A stretch of DNA of 6,154 nucleotides. It comes from Azonexus sp. Its GTDB lineage: Bacteria > Pseudomonadota > Gammaproteobacteria > Burkholderiales > Rhodocyclaceae. Position numbers and translations under genes: made by a program. Below, in pieces: positions 1 through 5,513 of this stretch. The stretch lies in the NCBI GenBank assembly GCA_030697085.1, contig JAUYQT010000653.1, positions 1 to 6,154 on the forward strand, written 5' to 3'. The first letter of the stretch is position 1. Every line of letters starts with the position of its first letter. The notes beneath the pieces were generated by a model. It saw only the letters and a program-made list of their open reading frames with translations, was not told the DNA's origin and did not search any database.

Positions 1-466
1 CCCGCGCCGCCAGGCGGTGCAGATAAGCGGCGTCGAAACCGGCATCCGGCACGCTTAAGGCATGGCTGGCCCGAACGTGCGGGCCAAATAGACGGATTTG
101 GTCAACGGTCTGATTTGCCCCGCAAGCCTGCAACTCGGGCGGCCGATCGGCCGAAATGAAAATCAGCGGCACGCCAGCCTCGCTGGCTTCGATGACGGCC
201 GGCAACCAGTTGGCCGGCGCCGTGCCGGAAGTCGCCAACAGCAGCACCGGACGCCGGCTGGCCTTGGCCATGCCGAGCGCAAAAAAAGCCGCACTTCGCT
301 CGTCGACCGCAACTGTGCAATGCAAACCGGGCTGGCGCAGCATGGCCAGCGCCAGCGGCGTCGAGCGCGAACCGGGAGAAATCACCGCCTGGCTCACGCC
401 CGCCGCGCCAAAACCGGCCAGCATGGCCTGTGACCAAAGGAAATTGAGCGTGCCGGTATCGGTCAT
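1..466 (-). CDS. menD: MenD, N-terminal part (SEPHCHC synthase, menaquinone biosynthesis), truncated by window edge
   Basis: This is the first 155 codons of 2-succinyl-5-enolpyruvyl-6-hydroxy-3-cyclohexene-1-carboxylate synthase. This cytoplasmic ThDP- and Mg-dependent enzyme joins 2-oxoglutarate to isochorismate, the first committed step of classical menaquinone synthesis. The start ATG is at 466-464 and translation reads MTDTGTLNFLWSQAML. Visible family landmarks, in the same order as E. coli MenD, are SPGSRSTP (residues 30-37), VDERSAAFFALGMAK (54-68) with Glu56 at the place of the ThDP-activating glutamate, TSGTAPAN (79-86), ADRPPEL (106-112) and CGANQ (115-119). Together these form the N-terminal pyrimidine-binding domain. 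The family is usually about 550 residues, so roughly 400 lie beyond the left edge. No strong Shine-Dalgarno precedes the ATG. It is divergent from the tRNA and the beta-oxidation genes, so it is a separate transcription unit. ThDP enzymes such as acetolactate synthase share the fold, but the CGANQ and ADRPPEL motifs favour MenD. Confidence 0.93.
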   Translation of the reverse strand, partial: MTDTGTLNFLWSQAMLAGFGAAGVSQAVISPGSRSTPLALAMLRQPGLHCTVAVDERSAAFFALGMAKASRRPVLLLATSGTAPANWLPAVIEASEAGVPLIFISADRPPELQACGANQTVDQIRLFGPHVRASHALSVPDAGFDAAYLHRLAAR

Positions 467-587
467 AATTTGGATGTTTGGCCTGAAAGTGACGAATTGT
501 AGTCGTTATAAACCTGGCCTTTGCCCAGCACCATGCTACTATTCGCGCCGCTCGTTGCGCCACGGGGAAACCCGCCCAGCTCGACGT
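467..587. promoter_or_regulatory. Divergent menD / tRNA-Asp intergenic region with tentative promoters
   Basis: This 121-base gap must hold promoters in both directions, but the boxes are weak. For menD, the minus strand has TACAAT (501-496) as a plausible -10, with no convincing -35 at 17-18 bases. For the tRNA, TACTAT at 537-542 is a plausible -10 followed by a GC-rich stretch (TCGCGCCGC), as is common for stringently controlled stable-RNA promoters; its -35 near 514-520 is poor. A small CGGG-GAAA-CCCG hairpin with a GNRA-type loop lies at 563-574, in the presumed tRNA 5' leader. The assignment is inference from short motifs only. Confidence 0.25.
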
Positions 588-664
588 GGAGTGGTAGTTC
601 AGGTGGTTAGAATACCGGCCTGTCACGCCGGGGGTCGCGGGTTCGAGTCCCGTCCACTCCGCCA
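588..664 (+). tRNA. tRNA-Asp (GTC)
   Basis: The 77-base sequence folds as a complete tRNA with an encoded CCA end. The acceptor stem GGAGTGG (588-594) pairs perfectly with CCACTCC (654-660), followed by discriminator G661 and CCA 662-664. The anticodon arm is CCGGC (615-619), loop CTGTCAC (620-626), GCCGG (627-631), with anticodon GTC at 622-624, which reads Asp codons GAC and GAT. The T arm carries GGTTCGAGTCC and the D arm TAGTTCAGGTGGTTAGA. It closely resembles bacterial tRNA-Asp and shows no defect. A strong terminator follows 9 bases after the CCA, so it appears to be a single-gene unit. Confidence 0.98.
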
Positions 665-673
665 ATATTCAAG

Positions 674-723
674 ACGCCTGATTTCTGAATCCAGTCAATG
701 GGTTAAGAAATCAGGCGTTTTTT
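674..723 (+). terminator. Intrinsic terminator of tRNA-Asp
   Basis: A 13-base perfect inverted repeat, ACGCCTGATTTCT (674-686) and AGAAATCAGGCGT (706-718), surrounds a 19-base loop and runs directly into six T residues (718-723), then ATTT. This is a textbook Rho-independent terminator. It insulates the regulator and beta-oxidation genes downstream from tRNA transcription. The opposite orientation lacks a comparable T run (upstream of the stem the plus strand reads ATATTCAAG), so it probably works in one direction only. Confidence 0.92.
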
Positions 724-837
724 ATTTGCCTTGCACACCTGATCATGCAGCCATTTGAAGCAAGCCGGATCGGCAGAGGCTGAGGCGATACTTCGCTTAC
801 CCAATGGATGATCGTCCGGCTCAGTTGAACAAAAAGC

Positions 838-866
838 TTGCATGCACCATTCGTTTTCCCTATGAT
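838..866 (+). promoter_or_regulatory. Probable sigma-70 promoter of the PsrA-like regulator
   Basis: TTGCAT (838-843) and TATGAT (861-866) are separated by exactly 17 bases and match the -35 and -10 consensus at four and five of six positions. Transcription would start near 873, giving a short leader of about 25 bases before the ATG at 899. Inverted repeats overlap both the spacer and the -10 box, so the promoter should be blocked when a dimeric repressor is bound. The boxes are seen in the sequence; promoter activity is inferred. Confidence 0.65.
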
Positions 867-896
867 TAAAACGAACGTATGAATCATAGGTGCATG
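841..896. promoter_or_regulatory. Interleaved inverted repeats, likely TetR-family operator
   Basis: Three perfect inverted repeats share this stretch. CATGCACC (841-848) pairs with GGTGCATG (889-896). TTCGTTTT (850-857) pairs with AAAACGAA (868-875) across 10 bases. CCTATGATT (859-867) pairs with AATCATAGG (882-890) across 14 bases. They cover the promoter spacer, the -10 box, the presumed start site and the ribosome binding site. TetR regulators normally bind such palindromes in front of their own gene. Because the left arms lie upstream of or around the expected transcription start, they should act as DNA sites rather than as an mRNA hairpin. Which repeat is the true operator cannot be decided here. 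None exactly matches the Pseudomonas PsrA pattern (GAAAC, short gap, GTTTC) as I recall it. Confidence 0.6.
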
Positions 897-898
897 AC

Positions 899-1603
899 AT
901 GGCTGAAGTTAAATCATTAGATACCCGAGAGCGCATTCTTGATGTCGCTGAACGTCTGTTCATGGCGCATGGCTATGACGGGACGTCGATGCGGCAGATT
1001 ACCAGCGAGGCGACGGTTAATCTGGCGGCGGTTAATTACCATTTTGGCTCCAAGGAGTCGCTGATGCAGGAGGTGTTTCGGCGCCGGCTGGATTGGTTGA
1101 ATGAGGAGCGAATGCGCGTTCTCAATGAAATGGAGCGCGAGGCGGCGGGTAATCCGCTGAAGCCATCACAAATTGTCGATGGCTTTTTCGGCACTTTGCT
1201 GCGCATGGCGGACGATGATCAGCGGGGCGGCATGACCTTTCTGCGTTTGCTCGGCCGGACGCTGACTGAGCCTTCCGAATTTATCCGCACCTTTCTGGCG
1301 CATGAGTATGCCGTGGTGGTTGATCGCTACAAAGAGGCCTTGTTCAAGGCCTTGCCCGATGTGCCGAAGGCGGAGATTGTCTGGCGTTTTCACTTCATGC
1401 TCGGCGCCACTTCTTATGCCATTGCCGGGACGGATGCCTTGCGTTTAGTGACTGACTGGCAGATTGAGGCAGCGGATTCGGAAGATCGGATGGATCGTCT
1501 GGTGCCGCGTTTAATGTCCTTCCTGCTCGGTGGCTTGCGTTCGCCGTTGCCGCAGTTTTCGAATGATGCTGCGACTATTGAGGCCACGGTCGACGGTAAA
1601 TAA
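899..1603 (+). CDS. PsrA-like TetR-family transcriptional regulator of fatty-acid degradation
   Basis: A 234-residue DNA-binding protein. Residues about 8-54 form the TetR helix-turn-helix domain (TRERILDVAERLFMAHGYDGTS, then MRQITSEATVNLAAVNYHFGSK with the recognition helix near 40-48). ITSEATVNLAAVNYHFGSK and the C-terminal WRFHFMLGA (162-170) closely resemble Pseudomonas PsrA, a repressor that releases DNA on binding long-chain acyl ligands. The C-terminal helical domain would hold the ligand and dimer surfaces. I chose ATG 899 because AGGTG (888-892) lies six bases upstream. A GTG at 890 in the same frame would add three residues but has no good ribosome site. The gene ends 37 bases before fadE with no terminator between, so co-transcription with the beta-oxidation genes is likely. 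It probably represses itself through the repeats at 841-896. Betaproteobacterial FadP-type regulators are another possible name; the ligand is inferred. Confidence 0.85.
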   Translation: MAEVKSLDTRERILDVAERLFMAHGYDGTSMRQITSEATVNLAAVNYHFGSKESLMQEVFRRRLDWLNEERMRVLNEMEREAAGNPLKPSQIVDGFFGTLLRMADDDQRGGMTFLRLLGRTLTEPSEFIRTFLAHEYAVVVDRYKEALFKALPDVPKAEIVWRFHFMLGATSYAIAGTDALRLVTDWQIEAADSEDRMDRLVPRLMSFLLGGLRSPLPQFSNDAATIEATVDGK

Positions 1604-1626
1604 GCAGTAAAAAAACCAAAAAATAA

Positions 1627-1633
1627 AAGGAGA
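1627..1633 (+). promoter_or_regulatory. Strong ribosome binding site of fadE
   Basis: AAGGAGA lies seven bases before the ATG at 1641 in an A-rich stretch (1608-1629), which should be unstructured and accessible. It fixes the fadE start and suggests strong translation. No promoter or terminator is evident in the 37-base gap after the regulator stop codon. Confidence 0.85.
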
Positions 1634-1640
1634 CAACAGT

Positions 1641-3992
1641 ATGTTTGAAGTAGCTATTCCGTTGCTCAGTGTATTTGCACTGACGCTGCTAATTTTGGTG
1701 ATGGTTCGCCCGCTCAGGCGCGGCGTGATCAGCCGGCCGCTTTTTGCCACCTATCGCAAGATTTTGCCGCAGATGTCGGATACCGAGCGCGATGCGCTGG
1801 AAGCCGGCACCGTCTGGTGGGAGGGTGAGTTGTTCCGTGGCAAGCCGGACTGGCAGAAGCTTCACGCCTACCCGCAGCCGAAGCTGACCGCCGCAGAACA
1901 ATCTTTCATGGACAACGAATGCGAGGAAGCCTGCCGTCTGGTCGATGACTGGCAGGTGACGCACGAGCTGTACGACCTGCCGAACGAAGCCTGGCGTTAT
2001 ATCAAGGACAAGGGCTTCCTCGGCATGATCATCCCGAAGAAGTACGGTGGTCTGGAGTTTTCTGCCTATGCCCATTCGCAGGTGGTGACCAAGCTGTCGA
2101 CACGTTCGTCGGCGTTGTCAGTGTCGGTGATGGTGCCGAACTCGCTCGGCCCGGCTGAACTGTTGCTGCATTACGGTACTGAAGCGCAGAAAAATCATTA
2201 TCTGCCGCGTCTGGCCAAGGGCATTGAGGTGCCGGCTTTCGCGCTGACCAGCCCGTGGGCAGGTTCCGATGCGGCGTCGATTCCCGACAGCGGCGTTGTT
2301 TGCAAGGGCATGTGGCAGGGCAAGGAAGTGCTCGGCATGCGGGTGAACTGGGACAAGCGTTACATCACGCTGGCCCCGGTGTGCACGGTGTTCGGTCTGG
2401 CTTTCCACCTTTATGACCCGGATGGCTTGTTGGGTGATAAGAAACATATCGGTATCACCTGCGCGCTGGTCCCTTACGACCATCCGGGCGTTGATACCGG
2501 TCGTCGCCACTTCCCGCTCAACGCCATGTTCATGAACGGCCCGACGCGCGGCAAGGATGTTTTCATGCCGCTCGATTTCATCATCGGTGGTCCGGAAAAG
2601 GCTGGCCACGGCTGGCGGATGTTGATGGAGTGTCTGGCGGCAGGGCGCTCGATTTCGCTGCCGTCTTCCAATACCGGCATGGCACAGATGACGGCCCGGG
2701 CTGTCGGTGGTTATGCCCGGGTGCGCAGCCAGTTCAAGATGGCGGTCGGCAAGTTCGAGGGCGTCGAGGAAGCGCTGACCCGCATTGGTGCCTACACCTA
2801 CATGATGGATGCGACGCGGACGATGACCGCCGGCGCGGTTGATCTCGGCGAGAAGCCATCGGTGGTTTCGGCCATCGCCAAGTACCACGTCACCGAGCGC
2901 GCCCGGCAGGTGGTCAATGACGGTATGGATGTGATCGGCGGCAAGGGCATCTGTCTTGGCCCATCGAATTTCATGGGCCGTGCTTACCAGCAGGTGCCGA
3001 TCGGTATCACGGTCGAGGGCGCCAACATTCTGACGCGCTCGCTGATCATCTTCGGGCAGGGCGCCATCCGCTGCCATCCGTATTTGCTGGCTGAAATGCA
3101 GGCGGCGCAGAATCCGGATCAGAAAAAAGGTCTGGTTGATTTCGACCAGGCTTTGTGGGGCCACATTGGCTTCACGATCAAGAATGGATTCCGCGCCCTG
3201 TGGCTGGGCATGACCGGTTCGCACTTTGCTGCGGTCAACGTCGAAACGGCACCGGAAATGAAGCGTTATTACCAGCAACTGACGCGCTTCTCGGCGGCCT
3301 TTGCCTTCATGGCCGATATTTCATTGCTGGTGCTTGGCGGTAGCGTCAAGCGGCGGGAAAAACTGTCAGCGCGACTGGGCGACATCCTGGCTCAGATGTA
3401 CCTGATTTCCTGCACCCTGAAGCGTTATGAAGACGAAGGGCGCAAAATTGAAGATGCGCCGCTGGCTCACTGGGCAATCTGGGATTCGATGTACAAGGCG
3501 CAGCAGGCGTTTGATGGCGTGATTGCCAATTTCCCGGTGCGCTTCATTGCCGCTTTCCTGCATCGCAGCATCTTCCCGTGGGGCCATCCGTATGTCGTGC
3601 CTTCCGACGATCTGGGTCACGAAGTTGCGAAATCACTGATCCAGCCTTCGGCAACGCGTGATCGACTGACGGCCGAATGCTATCTGCCGAAAACCGAACA
3701 GGAGCCGATTGGCGCTATCGAACTCGCCTTGCTGGCGACGCTGGAAGCGGAGCCGATTGAAGCAAAGATTCGTGCAGCCGAGAAGGCAGGGCGTTTCGAC
3801 AACAATCCAAGGGCCAATGTGCGTGACATCGCCATCGTCGCCGCCGAATGTGGCGTGATCACCGCGGCCGAATACGAGGTGATGAAGCGCCGCAATGCAC
3901 TGCGCGACATCGTGGTACACGTCGATGATTTCCCCTTCGATTTCAATGTGGCCACCGCCAACAAGCCGGCCGAATGCCGGATGGCTGCATAA
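1641..3992 (+). CDS. fadE: FadE-type acyl-CoA dehydrogenase
   Basis: A 783-residue FAD enzyme catalysing the first beta-oxidation step, acyl-CoA to trans-2-enoyl-CoA, normally passing electrons to electron-transfer flavoprotein. Residues 3-22 form one hydrophobic segment that probably anchors it to the inner membrane; E. coli FadE (814 residues) has about 30 more residues and a longer hydrophobic N-terminus. After it come the family block TVWWEGELFRGKPDW (57-71), the helical N-domain (about 85-195, with KYGGLEFSAYA), the beta middle domain (FALTSPWAGSDAASIPDSG, 200-218; RRHFPLN; NGPTRGKDVF) and the helical C-domain ending at ITVEGANILTRS. Glu459 of that motif sits at the usual catalytic base position. 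About 485-765 is the extra C-terminal domain special to bacterial FadE (DUF1974 type), with KRREKLSARLGDILAQMYL. The end, VDDFPFDFN..., also matches the E. coli layout. The glutamate common in SPEAGSD is Trp206 here. The stop TAA (3990-3992) abuts the inverted-repeat element. Confidence 0.96.
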   Translation: MFEVAIPLLSVFALTLLILVMVRPLRRGVISRPLFATYRKILPQMSDTERDALEAGTVWWEGELFRGKPDWQKLHAYPQPKLTAAEQSFMDNECEEACRLVDDWQVTHELYDLPNEAWRYIKDKGFLGMIIPKKYGGLEFSAYAHSQVVTKLSTRSSALSVSVMVPNSLGPAELLLHYGTEAQKNHYLPRLAKGIEVPAFALTSPWAGSDAASIPDSGVVCKGMWQGKEVLGMRVNWDKRYITLAPVCTVFGLAFHLYDPDGLLGDKKHIGITCALVPYDHPGVDTGRRHFPLNAMFMNGPTRGKDVFMPLDFIIGGPEKAGHGWRMLMECLAAGRSISLPSSNTGMAQMTARAVGGYARVRSQFKMAVGKFEGVEEALTRIGAYTYMMDATRTMTAGAVDLGEKPSVVSAIAKYHVTERARQVVNDGMDVIGGKGICLGPSNFMGRAYQQVPIGITVEGANILTRSLIIFGQGAIRCHPYLLAEMQAAQNPDQKKGLVDFDQALWGHIGFTIKNGFRALWLGMTGSHFAAVNVETAPEMKRYYQQLTRFSAAFAFMADISLLVLGGSVKRREKLSARLGDILAQMYLISCTLKRYEDEGRKIEDAPLAHWAIWDSMYKAQQAFDGVIANFPVRFIAAFLHRSIFPWGHPYVVPSDDLGHEVAKSLIQPSATRDRLTAECYLPKTEQEPIGAIELALLATLEAEPIEAKIRAAEKAGRFDNNPRANVRDIAIVAAECGVITAAEYEVMKRRNALRDIVVHVDDFPFDFNVATANKPAECRMAA

Positions 3993-4230
3993 TCCTTGAA
4001 ATCTCAGTTGACCGCTTCTCCCTATCTAGCTTGCCGCATGGAGACTAGCTCCTGCGCCTCCGAGATAATTCACCAGTGGGGTGACCGCGCTACGCGGCTG
4101 CTGGCACGCCTGGGCGGGCGCCCGGCTTTGTCGCTCCTTCTTGCAGGCATGAGCCTGCTGCGGCGTCGCTTCGCGCCGGCCATCCCGCCCAGGCATACCA
4201 TCAGCCACGTCCAACAGAGGTTTCAAGGAT
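3992..4230. repeat. Intergenic element bounded by terminal inverted repeats, with nested internal inverted repeats
   Basis: The 236-base gap between fadE and the thiolase gene is not plain spacer. ATCCTTGAAA (3992-4001) is a perfect inverted copy of TTTCAAGGAT (4221-4230). The match extends inward: as RNA, 3992-4005 would pair with 4217-4230 (one U-G), then an A-A mismatch, then 4007-4010 with 4212-4215. Inside lie GGAG/CTCC (4040-4043/4049-4052), CCGCG/CGCGG (4085-4089/4093-4097), CGCGGCTG/CAGCCACG with one mismatch (4093-4100/4202-4209), the perfect 11-base GCCTGGGCGGG/CCCGCCCAGGC (4108-4118/4184-4194), CCGGC/GCCGG (4122-4126/4175-4179) and GCAGGC-ATGA-GCCTGC (4143-4158). Most of the larger ones nest on one axis, although the 4085-4097 hairpin competes with 4093-4100, giving one long branched hairpin. 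No target-site duplication or transposase is visible. It may be a MITE-like insertion or a structured mRNA region; I do not recognise a named family. Confidence 0.6.
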
Positions 4231-4231
4231 G
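4217..4231 (+). promoter_or_regulatory. Thiolase ribosome binding site and start inside the right arm of the inverted repeat
   Basis: GAGG (4217-4220) lies eight bases before ATG 4229, which decides for this start over the ATG directly after it at 4232. AAGGA (4225-4229) is too close to either ATG to serve well. In the folded transcript GAGG would pair with TCTC at 4002-4005, and the first two bases of the start codon would pair with 3992-3993, so initiation may depend on opening the stem. Confidence 0.55.
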
Positions 4232-5512
4232 ATGAAAACAATCTACGTGGTCGACGGCGCCCGGACGCCATTTTTGAAGGCGCAGAAAGGGCCGGGGCCG
4301 TTCGCCGCTTCCGATCTCGCCACGCAGGCGGGGCGGGCGCTGCTGCTGCGGCAGCCTTTCCTGCCCAGTGATCTGGATGAGGTGATTCTCGGCTGCGCTG
4401 CAGCCTCGCCGGACGAAACCAATATCGGCCGGATGGTGGCCTTGCGCCTCGGTTGCGGTGACAAGGTGCCGGGCTGGACGGTGATGCGCAATTGCGCTTC
4501 CGGCATGCAGGCGCTCGATTCGGCGATGGCCAATATTCAGCTCGGGCGTTCCGAACTGGTGCTGGCCGGTGGCGTCGATGCGCTGTCGCGGGCGCCGCTG
4601 CTTTATAACGAGACGATGGTGCGCTGGTTCGCCGGCATGATGTCGCTGCGTACGGTCAACCAGAAATTTCGCCATTTTTTGAAGCTTCGTCCCGCCGCGC
4701 TGTTGAGCCCAGTGATTGGCCTGATGAAAGGGCTGACCGACCCGGTCGTTGGTTTGCTGATGGGCCAGACGGCCGAAAACCTGGCCTGGAAGTTTGGGAT
4801 CAATCGCCAGCAAATGGATGAATTTGCCGTGCGCAGTCACCAGCGGGCGCTGGCTGGGCGCGAGGCCGGGCATTTCGAAGAAGTCGTCCCGGTGGTCGAT
4901 ACCCAAGGCAAAGTTTACGCTGAGGATGACGGCGTGCGGGCCGATGCCAGCATGGCCGGCATGGCAAAGCTGAAGCCATTCTTCGACAAAAAATACGGCA
5001 ACATCACCGCCGCCAACAGTTCGCAGATTACCGATGGTGCCGCCTGGCTGATTCTTGCTTCGGAAGAGGCGGTGAAAAAATGGCATCTCAAACCGCTTGG
5101 CAAGATCGTTGATAGCGAGTGGGCCGGTCTTGATCCAGCGCTGATGGGCCTCGGTCCGGTGCATGCCTCGACGCCGATTTTGCAGCGCCACGGGCTGGCG
5201 TTGAATGACATCGATGCCTGGGAATTGAACGAAGCGTTTGCCGCGCAGGTCCTCGGCTGTCAGGCTGCCTGGCAATCGGATGACTATTGCCGCGAGCAAC
5301 TTGGCTTGCCGGCTGCACTGGGCACGCTCGACGATGAAAAGCTCAACGTCGATGGCGGCGCAGTGGCAATCGGTCACCCGGTTGGCGCTTCGGGGGCGCG
5401 CATCGTGCTGCATCTGTTGCACGTGCTGCGCCGCAAACAATTGAAACGCGGCATTGCCACCATTTGTATCGGTGGCGGTCTGGGCGGCGCAATGCTGGTG
5501 GAGCCTTGTTGA
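4229..5512 (+). CDS. fadI: Acetyl-CoA acyltransferase (FadI/FadA-type beta-oxidation thiolase)
   Basis: A 427-residue thiolase that cleaves 3-ketoacyl-CoA with CoA to acetyl-CoA and a shortened acyl-CoA. The N-terminus IYVVDGARTPFLKA is typical of the family. Cys89 in NCASGMQALDSA is the acyl-accepting nucleophile. GGVDALSRAP (114-123), NEAFAAQ (334-340), GHPVGASGAR with His383 (382-391), and CIGGGLGGAM with Cys413 (413-422) complete the active site. The stretch at about 138-180, with many hydrophobic and basic residues before MGQTAENLA, resembles the insert of FadI and mitochondrial trifunctional-protein beta subunits, and the length is nearer FadI (436) than FadA (387). I therefore prefer fadI, though fadA would be a defensible label. 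ATG 4229 and the next codon ATG 4232 are both possible starts. TGA 5510-5512 is one base from the next ATG, so it should be co-translated with the FadB/FadJ-type partner, with which such thiolases form a complex. Asp375 (NVDGGAVAIGHP) replaces the more usual Asn. Confidence 0.93.
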   Translation: MMKTIYVVDGARTPFLKAQKGPGPFAASDLATQAGRALLLRQPFLPSDLDEVILGCAAASPDETNIGRMVALRLGCGDKVPGWTVMRNCASGMQALDSAMANIQLGRSELVLAGGVDALSRAPLLYNETMVRWFAGMMSLRTVNQKFRHFLKLRPAALLSPVIGLMKGLTDPVVGLLMGQTAENLAWKFGINRQQMDEFAVRSHQRALAGREAGHFEEVVPVVDTQGKVYAEDDGVRADASMAGMAKLKPFFDKKYGNITAANSSQITDGAAWLILASEEAVKKWHLKPLGKIVDSEWAGLDPALMGLGPVHASTPILQRHGLALNDIDAWELNEAFAAQVLGCQAAWQSDDYCREQLGLPAALGTLDDEKLNVDGGAVAIGHPVGASGARIVLHLLHVLRRKQLKRGIATICIGGGLGGAMLVEPC

Positions 5513-5513
5513 A

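Noticed and set aside
641..664. tRNA-Asp 3' end as a phage or island attachment site
   Set aside because: No second copy of the tRNA 3' end and no integrase are in the window, and a normal terminator follows the tRNA directly.
102..665. Minus-strand open frame of 187 codons spanning the tRNA and menD
   Set aside because: It starts inside the tRNA-Asp gene and then runs in the wrong frame over menD; the frame starting at 466 gives clear MenD motifs.
703..963. Minus-strand open frame of 86 codons between the tRNA terminator and the regulator
   Set aside because: It overlaps the regulator start, its promoter and the terminator stem, has no evident ribosome site and resembles nothing known.
2118..3278. 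Long minus-strand open frame (386 codons) opposite fadE
   Set aside because: It mirrors fadE codon bias in a high-GC gene. The product is His/Arg-rich with no recognisable motif, and fadE is intact on the other strand.
4108..4194. GC-rich 11-base inverted repeat as an intrinsic terminator after fadE
   Set aside because: There is a 65-base loop and no T run follows the right arm (next bases ATACCATCAG), so it does not fit a Rho-independent terminator.
4209..4215. GTCCAAC resembling an integron attC core site
   Set aside because: The matching GTTRRRY partner in the correct order is missing; the upstream GTTGACC is in the wrong order and does not fit. No integrase or cassette structure is present.
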